A DNA stretch of 32,243 bases from Chitinophagales bacterium (GTDB taxonomy: Bacteria; Bacteroidota; Bacteroidia; Chitinophagales; Saprospiraceae): NCBI GenBank assembly GCA_022360175.1, contig JAKSDI010000269.1:1-32243 (forward strand). Reading direction: 5' to 3'. The notes beneath the pieces were generated by a model. That model had not been told where the DNA came from, made no database searches, and saw only the letters and a program-made list of their open reading frames with translations. Below, piece by piece: positions 16,615-26,358 of the stretch. A program made the position numbers and the translations under genes. Each line of letters opens with the position of its first letter. Within the stretch, counting starts at the first letter, position 1.

Positions 16615-16661
16615 AATCTGATTTCAATCGACTCATCAGATATTTTTAAACAACTTCAATG
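16615..16661 (-). repeat. Dispersed 47-bp repeat, copy B, terminator-like hairpin between mnmH and selD
   Basis: This is the second copy of the repeat at 61-107, with about five differences. On the minus strand it covers the last codons and stop of mnmH (GAAGTTGTTTAA) and then a hairpin with ATCTGAT (16641-16635) and ATCAGAT (16622-16616) around a 12-nt loop, followed by TTTTA. It would terminate or attenuate transcription between mnmH and selD. The origin of the shared sequence is unclear. Confidence 0.6.
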
Positions 16662-17689
16662 CTTTTTTTAAGCAGCATGATCTGATCTGCTATTATTTCT
16701 GCCCGATTACTTTCTACTTCTTGTACCCAAATAGGACCTGCATTTTCTTCCCTTTTACTGAAAGTGTGATGCTGATAAGCCTTGTCATAATATTTGAGTG
16801 CGATGTCTGTAGCTCTTTCAAAATCATTGTCTTCCAAGGCATCCAGTGCGGCTTTAAGATGTTGGCCACCAAGACGTTTTTTGATCCGGACAAAAGCCTC
16901 TTTCAGAATACCTACAGGAAAAGTAGCATATTCACTTACCAGGCGATTAATACGATGATCCAGTGGCACCTGCAAATCAATGAGTGGCGCTTTTTGCATA
17001 CAACTCCAGATTCCTTTAGGTAGATAGACCCTTCCTATGGATTTGCTTTCGTTTTCAACCCAGGTAATACGACCTACATCTAAGGATTGTAAAGCTTCAA
17101 AAAGGATGTTTTCAAAATGTTCAACACTAGGTTGTGGTGCTTCACCTAGCGCTCCAAAAGAAGAACCTTTGTGATTTGCTAAAGCTTCCAGATCCAGAAT
17201 CTGCTCCCCTTTTTCTTCCAGTGCGTGAAGTATTTCAGTTTTTCCTGATCCTGTTTTTCCTCCTATTACAATCATTGGCATGTCCAGCCCATCAAAATAA
17301 GCGTATATATACCTACGATAGGCTTTGTATCCTCCCTTGATAATTTGTACATCAAAACCGGCCATACCAAGAAGCCAGGCAAGACTACCACTTCGTTGTC
17401 CCCCTCTCCAACAGTGAACCGCTATTTTTCCACCAGGAGCTATTTCCTGTGCTTCTTCCACCAGGCTACGCATTTTGGGGCCTACAAAATCAAGCCCTCT
17501 AAGCAATGCCTTTTCAGGGCTTATCTGCTTATAAATAGTACCTACTTCTACCCTTTCTTCATTAGTAAAGAGCGGAAGATTAAAAGCTCCTGGTATATGG
17601 CCTTTTTCAAACTCTGCCGGTGTTCTTACATCAAGCAGAGGGCACTGCTCCCCTGCTAAATAAGCTGCTATGTCAATTCTCTTTATCAA
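16646..17689 (-). CDS. mnmH: tRNA 2-selenouridine synthase
   Basis: 347 residues. An N-terminal rhodanese domain (about 1-130) has the active-site loop C93-W-R-G-G-Q-R-S, with C93 equivalent to Cys97 of E. coli SelU/MnmH. A C-terminal P-loop domain follows, with Walker A GGKTGSGKT at about 143-151. The enzyme first geranylates and then selenates the 2-thiouridine at the tRNA wobble position, using selenophosphate from SelD. Both catalytic elements are intact. It lies just upstream of selD on the same strand, so this organism probably uses selenium at least for tRNA. A terminator at 17717-17744 separates it from glpK. Confidence 0.95.
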   Translation of the reverse strand: MIKRIDIAAYLAGEQCPLLDVRTPAEFEKGHIPGAFNLPLFTNEERVEVGTIYKQISPEKALLRGLDFVGPKMRSLVEEAQEIAPGGKIAVHCWRGGQRSGSLAWLLGMAGFDVQIIKGGYKAYRRYIYAYFDGLDMPMIVIGGKTGSGKTEILHALEEKGEQILDLEALANHKGSSFGALGEAPQPSVEHFENILFEALQSLDVGRITWVENESKSIGRVYLPKGIWSCMQKAPLIDLQVPLDHRINRLVSEYATFPVGILKEAFVRIKKRLGGQHLKAALDALEDNDFERATDIALKYYDKAYQHHTFSKREENAGPIWVQEVESNRAEIIADQIMLLKKSIEVV

Positions 17690-17716
17690 AATCCTCTTTA
17701 ATCAATTAGCACAAAT

Positions 17717-17744
17717 CAAAAATAGCTTTCTAGGGCTATTTTTG
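17717..17744 (-). terminator. Rho-independent terminator of glpK
   Basis: CAAAAATAGC and GCTATTTTTG form a perfect 10-bp stem with an 8-nt loop. It begins 10 bp after the glpK stop (17754) on the minus strand and is followed by ATTTGTGC. It separates glpK from mnmH. Confidence 0.75.
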
Positions 17745-17753
17745 TATATCTTT

Positions 17754-19247
<1,494 letters not shown>

Positions 19248-19425
19248 TTATTTTTAATTCTTGAATAAATTTCCGTTGGTCCAATTATCACTCTACATTT
19301 CACCTGTGCCAAAGAGGCATTCTCAAATCTTTCTCCTCAAAAATAAGAATAAGATTTAAACTATTGACCGCTTCATACTCTTACTTAACTGTGAATACAA
19401 TCGCAGCAAATATTATTACTACACT

Positions 19426-21018
19426 ATGAAAATAGAAATTCTGCCCTTTGATCAAGTACCACAATTTTCCAATCGAGACAAAGCTTATGCTCTTGAAGAT
19501 GAACGCTTAAAGCCTTTTTACAAATACCGTGCGGATATAAGCGAATTTGAAAGAGTAATAAAAGATAAGAAAAGCGATCCTGTTAATCGCGAAGTATTAG
19601 TGGAGACTTTAAAAAGTCAATACGAGATATTGAATGTATCCAGTGCGACTATGGCCAATATCGAAAAACTGGCAGATACAAATACGTTTACTGTTACAAC
19701 TGCGCACCAGCCCAGCCTTTTCACCGGCCCTTTATATTATATCTATAAGATCATCTCTACTATAAATTTATCGCGCACTTTAAACGAGCAATATACTGAT
19801 TTTCAGTTTGTTCCTATTTTCATTACAGGTGGAGAAGATCACGACTTTGAAGAGGCTAATCATTTCCAGTTATTCGGCAAACGGGTGGAGTGGCTTAATG
19901 AAGAAGGTGGCCCTGTGGGAATGATGTCGACAGATAGCCTGAAAATAGTATTGGAGCAAACCAAAGAAATTCTTGGTGACTCTCCCAAGGCAAAGGAATT
20001 AAGCGCTTTATTAGAGTCATCCGTAAACAATAAAAGCAATTATTCTGAGGCCACCCGATATCTTACCAATGAGCTGTTTAAAGAAGATGGGCTTGTCATA
20101 TTAGATACAAATGATAAAAGGCTTAAACAGCTATTTATTCCGTATATAGAGAAGGAAATACTGGAACAACCTTCGAAATCGCTTGTAGAAGCAACCGTAA
20201 AACAATTAGAAAAAGCAGGCTTTTCAGAGCAAGCTTATCCTCGCGAGATTAATTTCTTTTATCTCCAGCCAGGAAAACGCTCCCGAATTGTAGAAGAAAA
20301 TGGTGAATTTAAAATCCTGGACACCGATATCAGCTTTAGTGCGAAAAGTATAAAAGAAGAGATTCACCAACATCCCGAGCGCTTTAGCCCTAATGTTGTA
20401 ATGCGGCCTATTTATCAAGAGTTAGTACTTCCCAATCTTGCATACATTGGTGGCGGTGGAGAATTGGCTTACTGGTTAGAACGTCAAAGTCAATTTGCTC
20501 ATTTTGGCCTAAACTACCCCATGCTCATTCGACGTAATTCTGTTCTTTTTATTGATAAAGGAACTCAAAAACGTCTGGATAAAATTGGACTAAGCATTCA
20601 TCAATTATTTGGTGATATTGAAGCACTCATCAAAGAATATGTACAAGAGCATACAGAAAATGAATTGAGCTTGATAGCAGAAAAAGAGCAATTACAAGCG
20701 ATTTTTAATGCTATTGAGGAAAAAGCCGGAAAGATTGACCCTACACTGATCAAAGCTACTGCTGCTGAAGGTGCCCGCCAGCTAAACAGCCTGCAACAAC
20801 TGGAAGGTAAACTTATGAGAGCTGAAAAACAGCGCCACGACACAGCCATTAATCAGGTACGAAAACTAAAAGATAAGCTCTTTCCTAGCAATGGACTTCA
20901 GGAACGCAGTGATAATTTCATGGGTTTTTATCTGAAGTATGGTAAATCCTTTTTTGATATCCTTAAAGATCATTTACACCCACTGAAGAAAGGTTTTGTA
21001 ATTATAAGTGATCAATGA
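19426..21018 (+). CDS. bshC: Bacillithiol biosynthesis cysteine-adding enzyme
   Basis: BshC of 530 residues (about 540 in Bacillus), which adds cysteine to glucosaminyl-malate in the last step of bacillithiol synthesis, the main low-molecular-weight thiol of many Bacteroidota and Firmicutes. Recognisable segments are TTAHQPSLFTGPLYYIYK, FITGGEDHDFEEANH (the HxD-type region near residues 135-150) and PNLAYIGGGGELAYWLER. A coiled-coil stretch lies at about residues 400-490 (EKEQLQAIFNAIEEKAGK to KLMRAEKQRHD), as in family members. The ATG at 19426 fits the conserved N-terminus. The gene is divergent from glpK and ends beside an unusual repeat cluster. bshA and bshB are not in this window. Confidence 0.95.
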   Translation: MKIEILPFDQVPQFSNRDKAYALEDERLKPFYKYRADISEFERVIKDKKSDPVNREVLVETLKSQYEILNVSSATMANIEKLADTNTFTVTTAHQPSLFTGPLYYIYKIISTINLSRTLNEQYTDFQFVPIFITGGEDHDFEEANHFQLFGKRVEWLNEEGGPVGMMSTDSLKIVLEQTKEILGDSPKAKELSALLESSVNNKSNYSEATRYLTNELFKEDGLVILDTNDKRLKQLFIPYIEKEILEQPSKSLVEATVKQLEKAGFSEQAYPREINFFYLQPGKRSRIVEENGEFKILDTDISFSAKSIKEEIHQHPERFSPNVVMRPIYQELVLPNLAYIGGGGELAYWLERQSQFAHFGLNYPMLIRRNSVLFIDKGTQKRLDKIGLSIHQLFGDIEALIKEYVQEHTENELSLIAEKEQLQAIFNAIEEKAGKIDPTLIKATAAEGARQLNSLQQLEGKLMRAEKQRHDTAINQVRKLKDKLFPSNGLQERSDNFMGFYLKYGKSFFDILKDHLHPLKKGFVIISDQ

Positions 21019-21033
21019 ATAAAGGTTTAGAAG

Positions 21034-21301
21034 GGTTTAGAGTGGTTTAAGGAGGTTAGAAAGGGTTAGGACATTCATCTAAACTTTCTCTAAACCAACT
21101 AAACAATCTTAAACCATGGGAGAATATAGGTTTAGAGTGGTTTAAGAGGGTTAGAAAGGGTTAGGGTTTTCATTTAAACTTTCTAAACCAACTAAACAAT
21201 CCTAAACCATATGGATAATATAGACTTAGAGTGGTTTAAGAGGGTTAGAAAGGTTTAGGGTTTTCATTTAAACTTTCTAAACCAACTAAACAATCCTAAA
21301 C
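21034..21301. repeat. Palindromic G-rich tandem repeat, about 94-95 bp times 2.8
   Basis: Three direct copies start near 21034, 21129 and 21223. The last is cut short at the stop codon of the minus-strand cupin gene. Each unit has a G-rich half built from GGTTTAG, GTGGTTTAAG, GGGTTAG and GGGTTAGGG pieces, and a C-rich half that is its imperfect reverse complement (TTTCTAAACC, ACTAAACAATCC, TAAACC). Each unit would fold as a long imperfect hairpin in DNA or RNA. The G-rich strand has three GGG runs per unit and may form a G-quadruplex. It sits exactly between the convergent genes bshC and the cupin gene, so it could end both transcripts. Confidence 0.85.
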
Positions 21302-21302
21302 T

Positions 21303-21635
21303 TTACATATCCCTATAATCTTCTCTTACCGGTAGAAAAACATCGATAATATGACAATCGGTAATTGCACGGGCAGAATGAGGAACATTTGAAGGGATTG
21401 TAATAACTGTACCTGCTGGACAAATAAGGGTTTGCCCATCTACTGTCATTTCCAGTTCTCCACTAATGATATTGGTAATTTGCCGGTGTGGGTGATGATG
21501 CTCAGGTAGTATACTTCCTTGAATCACTCGTACATGAGCAATTGTTTGTTCATCAGTATGCACCATTCTCGCACTAAAGCCAGGCACCAATTCCTTTTCA
21601 GGAATTTGATCTATGCTGTAAAAAAAGGTACTCAT
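21303..21635 (-). CDS. Single-domain cupin protein
   Basis: 110 residues, a small all-beta cupin of the AraC-type-binding/Cupin_2 group. Motif 1 is complete, EHHHPHRQITNIISGELEM, supplying several His and a Glu for metal binding, and motif 2 is ITIPSNVPHSARAI. A metal-dependent function or sensing of a small ligand is likely but not defined. Start at ATG 21635, just downstream of a large hairpin (21649-21694). The gene ends in the tandem repeat cluster. It is on the same strand as accD and hemE but probably a separate unit. Confidence 0.88.
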   Translation of the reverse strand: MSTFFYSIDQIPEKELVPGFSARMVHTDEQTIAHVRVIQGSILPEHHHPHRQITNIISGELEMTVDGQTLICPAGTVITIPSNVPHSARAITDCHIIDVFLPVREDYRDM

Positions 21636-21648
21636 AGGCTTTATTTAG

Positions 21649-21694
21649 AAGCTTGTTTGGGCATTTCGCATTGAAATTGATCCCAAACAAGCTT
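21649..21694 (-). terminator. Large hairpin between accD and the cupin gene
   Basis: A 13-bp perfect inverted repeat (AAGCTTGTTTGGG at 21649-21661 with CCCAAACAAGCTT at 21682-21694) encloses a second small stem (ATTTC with GAAAT). It lies 43 bp after the accD stop and just before the cupin gene start. There is no T-run on the minus strand, so it may end accD transcription or sit in the cupin leader. Confidence 0.6.
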
Positions 21695-21737
21695 TAATGT
21701 TATCCAATTAACTCAAGTAGCCAGATAGCAACTTTTA

Positions 21738-22592
21738 TTAATTACTATTCCCTTTCTCAAAAAAGTATAACAAATCTGAGATCGTTTCTTTTAAATCTTT
21801 TCTATCCACAATGAAATCAAGGAAGCCGTGATCTAAAAGGAATTCTGAAGTTTGGAAACCTTCCGGTAAATCCTTTTTGATCGTTTCCTTAATGACACGT
21901 GGCCCTGCAAATCCAATCAATGCTTCTGGCTCAGCGAAATTAATATCTCCAAGCATTGCAAAAGAAGCCGTTACACCACCCGTTGTTGGATCAGTGAGGA
22001 ATGAGAAGTATGGGATTCGGGCTTTTGCCAGCTGAGTAAGTTTAGCTGATGTTTTAGCCATTTGCATTAATGAAAATGCAGATTCCATCATACGTGCACC
22101 TCCTGACTTGCCAATCACCATGAAAGGAATACGGTGTTCAATGCAATAATCGATCGCCATAGCTATCTTCTCCCCTACTACGGAGCCCATAGAACCACCA
22201 ATAAACTTAAAGTCCATGGCAGCTATTACTAGAGGACGTCGATTTACTTTACCATGAGCCACAGAAATTGCATCAGTCAAGCCTGTTTTTTTACGAGCAT
22301 CGTTCAGGCGTTCTGTATATGGCTTTAAATCTGTAAAGTTGAGAAAATCTTTAGAGGAAAGATTTTCATAAAGCTCTTCATAATTACCATCAAAAATGAG
22401 ATCGAAGTAGTCGTAAGAGCCAATGCGTACGTGATAATTGCAGTTAGGGCATTTGAAGAAATTCTCTTTAAGCTCTTTTACAGTGCAGGTCTCTTTACAC
22501 CGCTTGCACTTATACCACAATCCTTCGGGAGCCTCTTTTTTATTTCTGGTAGCGGTTTGGATTCCGTCTTTCAGTCGTTTGAACCAACCCAT
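21738..22592 (-). CDS. accD: Acetyl-CoA carboxylase carboxyltransferase subunit beta
   Basis: 284 residues, the usual length for AccD, the beta half of the carboxyltransferase that transfers CO2 from biotin to acetyl-CoA to make malonyl-CoA in fatty-acid synthesis. The N-terminal zinc ribbon is present, with C29, C32, C48 and C51 (CKRC then CPNC). The crotonase-fold body has [12 protein letters not shown] and [21 protein letters not shown], which carry the oxyanion-type loops, and [17 protein letters not shown]. All family landmarks are intact. It lies downstream of hemE on the same strand with a 141-bp gap, so co-transcription is uncertain. accA is not in this window. Confidence 0.97.
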   Translation of the reverse strand: MGWFKRLKDGIQTATRNKKEAPEGLWYKCKRCKETCTVKELKENFFKCPNCNYHVRIGSYDYFDLIFDGNYEELYENLSSKDFLNFTDLKPYTERLNDARKKTGLTDAISVAHGKVNRRPLVIAAMDFKFIGGSMGSVVGEKIAMAIDYCIEHRIPFMVIGKSGGARMMESAFSLMQMAKTSAKLTQLAKARIPYFSFLTDPTTGGVTASFAMLGDINFAEPEALIGFAGPRVIKETIKKDLPEGFQTSEFLLDHGFLDFIVDRKDLKETISDLLYFFEKGNSN

Positions 22593-22733
22593 AAAATTGC
22601 TTTTGATTAGTTTTTAGATGATACAGCCAAATACTATGGCAGTAGCGCAACGGTTAGTTGGAGTTAGGGAGAAATATAATATTATTCCAGCCCCCAAAAA
22701 TAAGGCGCTACTATGGTTTAAAGAAAAATAGGA

Positions 22734-23771
22734 CTAATTATTTTTATATCGATGGGCTTGAACCGCATGAACAAAAGCTTTCACGCTATCAAGGGGAGTG
22801 TCCGGATAGACCCCATGTCCAAGATTAGCGATATGCCGTCCACCAAAAGTATTCAACATCTGTTCAGTCAGTTGAGCCACTTTCTCAGGAGCAGAATACA
22901 ATGCACATGGATCCAGATTACCTTGTAGTACTTTGTCTGTCCCAACCCTCTGTCGTCCTTCAGATGGCACAATGGTCCAGTCCAGTCCGATTACATTACA
23001 ATCCATTTTTCCAAATTCTTCCAGTGCAAACCAGGCTCCTTTTGCAAAAACAGTGATGGGCACTTCATCAATCGCTTCACAAATTGCCTTGATGTATGGA
23101 GCACTAAATCGCTTATAGGAAGCTGGAGATAATATGCCGGCCCACGAATCAAAGATTTGCACCAGATCGGCACCATTCTTTATCTTTTCCTTCAGATAAG
23201 CAATGATTGTTTCAGTAAGTTTTTCCAATAATTGGTGAGCCAGTTTCTCCTCTATGTACAAAAAGCGCTTAGCCTTGGAGAAAGTTTTACTGCCACTTCC
23301 CTCTAACATATAAGCGAATAAGGTCCACGGGGCACCGGAAAATCCAATTAGAGGAATACGTCCATCTAACAATTTAGTAGTTTCCTGTAAAGCATCGTAC
23401 ACGTATCCTAATTCATTGGCAGCATCGGCTCCACTAAGCAGTCGTTTTATATCTGCTCCGGATTTAATCGTTTCGGGAAATAATGGCCCTCGTTTTTCTA
23501 CCATCTCATATGGAAGGCCCATTGCTTCTGGTATTACCAGGATGTCCGAAAAGATAATTGCGGCATCTACTCCCAGTTCATCTACTGGCTGTACCGTTAC
23601 CTCTGCTGCCAGATGAGGCGTTTCCACCAACTCCTTGAATCCGGAGAGGCTCGCTCTCAATGCTCTATACTGAGGAAGAATTCTTCCTGCCTGGCGCATC
23701 AGCCATACAGGTGGGCGTTCTACAGATTCGCCCTTTGCTGTTCGTAATAAAAGGTCATTTTTCAAAGCCAT
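22734..23771 (-). CDS. hemE: Uroporphyrinogen decarboxylase
   Basis: 345 residues of the URO-D family, which converts uroporphyrinogen III to coproporphyrinogen III by four decarboxylations in haem synthesis in the cytoplasm. The N-terminal signature [17 protein letters not shown] is complete, with the arginines that bind the substrate carboxylates. The second signature, [17 protein letters not shown], and the Asp in [10 protein letters not shown] are also present. It starts at ATG 23771 and is divergent from the symporter gene. A TAAGTTTG sequence 5-12 bp before the start resembles a -7 box, but it is very close to the ATG and lacks a properly spaced -33 element, so the promoter is not settled. 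Confidence 0.97.
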   Translation of the reverse strand: MALKNDLLLRTAKGESVERPPVWLMRQAGRILPQYRALRASLSGFKELVETPHLAAEVTVQPVDELGVDAAIIFSDILVIPEAMGLPYEMVEKRGPLFPETIKSGADIKRLLSGADAANELGYVYDALQETTKLLDGRIPLIGFSGAPWTLFAYMLEGSGSKTFSKAKRFLYIEEKLAHQLLEKLTETIIAYLKEKIKNGADLVQIFDSWAGILSPASYKRFSAPYIKAICEAIDEVPITVFAKGAWFALEEFGKMDCNVIGLDWTIVPSEGRQRVGTDKVLQGNLDPCALYSAPEKVAQLTEQMLNTFGGRHIANLGHGVYPDTPLDSVKAFVHAVQAHRYKNN

Positions 23772-23857
23772 GCGGCAAACTTAGCTAATTTTTATATTTT
23801 GGGCAGGCAAACTTCAGAAAATGATACTCTAACGGAAAAGTATCTATGAAATGAACT

Positions 23858-23907
23858 TGATTTTATTTAAGCATAAATTCATACCAGAGAATGCTTAAAT
23901 AAAATCA
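23858..23907. promoter_or_regulatory. 17-bp perfect inverted repeat upstream of the symporter
   Basis: Two perfect 17-bp arms (23858-23874 and 23891-23907), AT-rich with ATTTAAGCAT at the centre side, are separated by 16 nt. The element lies about 75 bp before the symporter ATG in the region divergent from hemE. It may be a regulatory hairpin, an operator, or the remnant of a small repeat element. Confidence 0.6.
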
Positions 23908-23938
23908 TGAGAAAGCAAAGCGGTTGCATATGTGCAGG

Positions 23939-23972
23939 TTTTTTTCTGCAAATTGTTGGCTGCAGAAAAAAA
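23939..23972 (+). promoter_or_regulatory. 12-bp hairpin in the symporter leader
   Basis: TTTTTTTCTGCA and TGCAGAAAAAAA are perfect 12-bp arms around a 10-nt loop. The element ends 9 bp before the ATG at 23982, so a hairpin in the mRNA could cover the start region. The sequence supports the structure; its regulatory role is inferred. Confidence 0.5.
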
Positions 23973-23981
23973 TTTAAACAC

Positions 23982-25301
23982 ATGAAAAACCTAGCACTTC
24001 ATTGGAAAATTTTAATTGGCATGGCAGCAGGTGTAATATTTGGCCTGGTAGCTGCTAATGTGGGATGGAATCAATTTGTCATTGATTGGATTAAGCCTTT
24101 TGGTACTATATTCATCAATGCTTTAAAATTAATTGCGGTCCCATTGATCATCGCCTCTCTTATCAAGGGGATTAGTGATCTTAAAGATATCTCGCAATTG
24201 TCAAAAATGGGTGGGCGTACCATTGGAATATATATGGTCACTACTGTTTTTGCTGTTGCATTGGGTTTATTGATTGTAAATACGATACAGCCGGGTAAAC
24301 TCATCGAAGAAAGTACCCGTACAGAATTATTAGATACATATGCTGGTGAAGCTGGCAAAAAAATTGAGCAGGCCAAAAGCCAGCAAGATGCAGGCCCTCT
24401 TCAAGCACTGGTAGATATTGTACCGAGTAATATTTTCTCTGCTGCAGCCGATAACAAAAATATGCTGCAAGTCATTTTCTTTGTTATCTTTTTTGGTATA
24501 GGTATAGTACTCATTCCCGAAGAAAAGGCCAGGCCTGTTAAAAAATTCTTTGATGCCTTTAATGAAGTGATACTCAAGCTTATTGACCTCATTATGCTCA
24601 GTGCTCCCTATGGTGTCTTTGCACTCCTGGCAGCACTCGTAGTGGAGTCGCCTACGGCCGACCTTTTCTATGCGCTGATGGGCTATGCTTTATGTGTTGT
24701 AATAGGTTTAGCGATATTAGTTTTGGCTGTTTATCCGTTTCTTGTTCGCTTTTTCACTGGCCGTTCGTATCGTTTTTTCATGAAAGGGATATCTCCTGCA
24801 CAGTTATTAGCTTTTTCTACCAGCTCCAGTGCAGCGACCCTTCCTGTAACCATGGAACGAGTAGAAGAACACCTGGGAGTGGATGAAGATGTTACGAGTT
24901 TTGTATTACCTATTGGTGCAACAATCAACATGGATGGCACCTCTCTGTATCAGGCTATAGCAGCTATTTTCATTGCCCAAACTTTCGGTATGGATTTAAG
25001 TCTCGGTGCACAATTAGGCATAGTCGTTACAGCATCACTAGCTTCTATTGGCTCTGCTGCTGTACCTAGTGCAGGAATGGTCATGCTGGTAATTGTATTA
25101 GGGCAAGCAGGGATTCCTGAAGCTGGTTTAGCATTGATTTTTGCAATCGACCGTCCACTTGATATGTGTCGAACAATTACCAATGTCACTGGTGATGCAA
25201 CAGTAGCGATGCTGGTAGCCAATTCTTTTGGCAAGTTACAAGAGCCTCAGGAGCGGCACTGGGATGATCACTACCCAAAGACAGAAGCTACAAATGAATA
25301 A
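23982..25301 (+). CDS. Dicarboxylate/amino acid:cation symporter (DAACS, GltP/DctA-like)
   Basis: 439 residues from the ATG at 23982, which matches the conserved N-terminus (MKNLALHWKILIGMAAGVIFG). An in-frame ATG at 23907 would add residues translated from the leader hairpin, and I reject it. Inner-membrane Na+/H+ symporter of the SDF family with about eight helices and two re-entrant hairpins. STSSSAATLPVT is HP1, NMDGTSLY is the substrate/Na site, and DMCRTITNVTGD contains the Asp and Arg that bind the substrate side-chain carboxylate. Glutamate/aspartate is the more likely substrate, but C4-dicarboxylates are possible. A small conserved gene follows 28 bp later, probably in the same operon. 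Confidence 0.95.
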   Translation: MKNLALHWKILIGMAAGVIFGLVAANVGWNQFVIDWIKPFGTIFINALKLIAVPLIIASLIKGISDLKDISQLSKMGGRTIGIYMVTTVFAVALGLLIVNTIQPGKLIEESTRTELLDTYAGEAGKKIEQAKSQQDAGPLQALVDIVPSNIFSAAADNKNMLQVIFFVIFFGIGIVLIPEEKARPVKKFFDAFNEVILKLIDLIMLSAPYGVFALLAALVVESPTADLFYALMGYALCVVIGLAILVLAVYPFLVRFFTGRSYRFFMKGISPAQLLAFSTSSSAATLPVTMERVEEHLGVDEDVTSFVLPIGATINMDGTSLYQAIAAIFIAQTFGMDLSLGAQLGIVVTASLASIGSAAVPSAGMVMLVIVLGQAGIPEAGLALIFAIDRPLDMCRTITNVTGDATVAMLVANSFGKLQEPQERHWDDHYPKTEATNE

Positions 25302-25329
25302 ATATTCAATAAATGTAAAATTACAGTAG

Positions 25330-25857
25330 ATGGAAACATTAGGTATAGGCTCTCGTGTAAGACATCCCGCATTTGGCGATGGGGTTGTTATCCGACTACA
25401 CAAAGTAGCTTATGAAGTTTGTTTTATGCTCTATGGTATCAAGCAAGTAGGGCGGGACTATGAGAAATGGGAAATAATTGAAGCAATGCCCGCTGCTGAA
25501 GGTGTTTCATTTTCGGAAGCAGAGAAATCTCTGATTAAAATTTTACGTTCCTTCTCTGATATCACAGAAGAAGTGCCTTTAGGTAATCGCTGGGAAGGAG
25601 GGGTCATGATCCTAAAACCTGGAGATGAAGCCCTGAAAGATAAGGAAATACCTATCGAAACCTTCTTTCACAAAATCGTAATGGTTCGTGATCGCTTGCG
25701 TGTCATGGAGCAGCGAATTAATAGTTCTTCCAACTTAGGTGATGAAGAGAAAGTAAACCTTCAACAGTACATTACTCGTATATATGGAAGCCTTACTACT
25801 TTTAATGTACTATTCAGGTATAAGGAGGATGGATTCGTCGGAGAGAAGAGCAAGTGA
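25330..25857 (+). CDS. Conserved hypothetical protein with N-terminal SH3/Tudor-like module
   Basis: 175 residues, soluble, no signal peptide. Residues 4-50 (IGSRVRHPAFGDGVVIRL, then VCFMLYGIKQVGRDYEKWEII) resemble the small beta-barrel with a GxxVxHpxFGxGxV pattern that occurs at the end of UvrD/PcrA helicases and in other nucleic-acid-linked proteins. The rest is charged and helical, with a likely coiled coil around 115-160 (MVRDRLRVMEQRINSSSN). I recognise similar proteins in Cytophagia but not a named family. It follows the symporter by 28 bp, so it is probably cotranscribed, and ends at a strong terminator. Function unknown. Confidence 0.75.
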   Translation: METLGIGSRVRHPAFGDGVVIRLHKVAYEVCFMLYGIKQVGRDYEKWEIIEAMPAAEGVSFSEAEKSLIKILRSFSDITEEVPLGNRWEGGVMILKPGDEALKDKEIPIETFFHKIVMVRDRLRVMEQRINSSSNLGDEEKVNLQQYITRIYGSLTTFNVLFRYKEDGFVGEKSK

Positions 25858-25873
25858 TGATATAAAATACAAA

Positions 25874-25910
25874 TGGCGGAGCATTACATCTCCGCCAATA
25901 ACTTTTTTTT
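25874..25910 (+). terminator. Rho-independent terminator, probably bidirectional
   Basis: TGGCGGAG and CTCCGCCA form a perfect 8-bp GC-rich stem with an 8-nt loop, followed by AATAAC and eight T (25903-25910). It ends the symporter-25330 unit. On the minus strand it is followed by TTTGTATTTTATA and can also serve the convergent gene ending at 25921. Confidence 0.85.
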
Positions 25911-25920
25911 CTTCAGAATT

Positions 25921-26217
25921 TTAGCTAGGATAATCTGTTGTGTTGTCAGCTACTTGCTTTCCAGATGTATCCAATACAATAACTTTAGTAGAAGTTTCTC
26001 CATCTTCTCTTACAAATAAACCGGAACCTATTGTCATAGTACCTCCATCAGATTGCTGTAGATTCATTAATTGTACTGTAAACACTCTTGTAGGCTCTGT
26101 ATAGGTTTCATTGGTTAAAGCTATAAACTGTTCTTTTGGTACATCTGTTACTGTGATAGAATTGTCATAACTTTTATCCGCTGCAACTAGTAAGGTTAGC
26201 TCTTGAGAAACAGTCAT
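25921..26217 (-). CDS. Small soluble protein of unknown function (98 aa)
   Basis: 98 residues, acidic and strand-rich, with no signal peptide, no cysteine and no recognised motif. It begins MTVSQELTLLVAADKSYD and ends in TSGKQVADNTTDYPS. It is similar in style, though not evidently in sequence, to the soluble unknowns at 11565 and 12207. It lies between the symporter unit and the TolB-AraC gene, and is divergent from the latter across a 141-bp gap. Whether it belongs to the peptide-export locus is not known. Confidence 0.6.
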   Translation of the reverse strand: MTVSQELTLLVAADKSYDNSITVTDVPKEQFIALTNETYTEPTRVFTVQLMNLQQSDGGTMTIGSGLFVREDGETSTKVIVLDTSGKQVADNTTDYPS

Positions 26218-26358
26218 AATTTATAGGGTTTTAAGGTAGTTAAAGTAAAAATCTTAACTTCAACTATGATTGATAAAATAATTTCATGGCTAATATAAGT
26301 AATCAAATCCTATTATCAGGAATAGTTTTTAATTTCTTATTTTGCAGCTTTCCATTTA

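Noticed and set aside
21034-21301. Tandem repeats as a CRISPR array
   Set aside because: Units are 94-95 bp, contiguous, lack distinct spacers and are themselves palindromic. No cas gene is nearby.
21034-21301. GGGTTAG-like units as a true telomere or replicon end
   Set aside because: The cluster is internal, flanked by ordinary genes, and has only three copies with both orientations in each unit.
22641-22712. AGTAGCGC/GCGCTACT inverted pair between hemE and accD as an operator
   Set aside because: The arms are 8 bp and 56 bp apart, which is too weak and too distant to support a function.
23907-23981. N-terminal extension of the DAACS symporter
   Set aside because: The extra 25 residues are translated from leader hairpins and do not resemble the family N-terminus.
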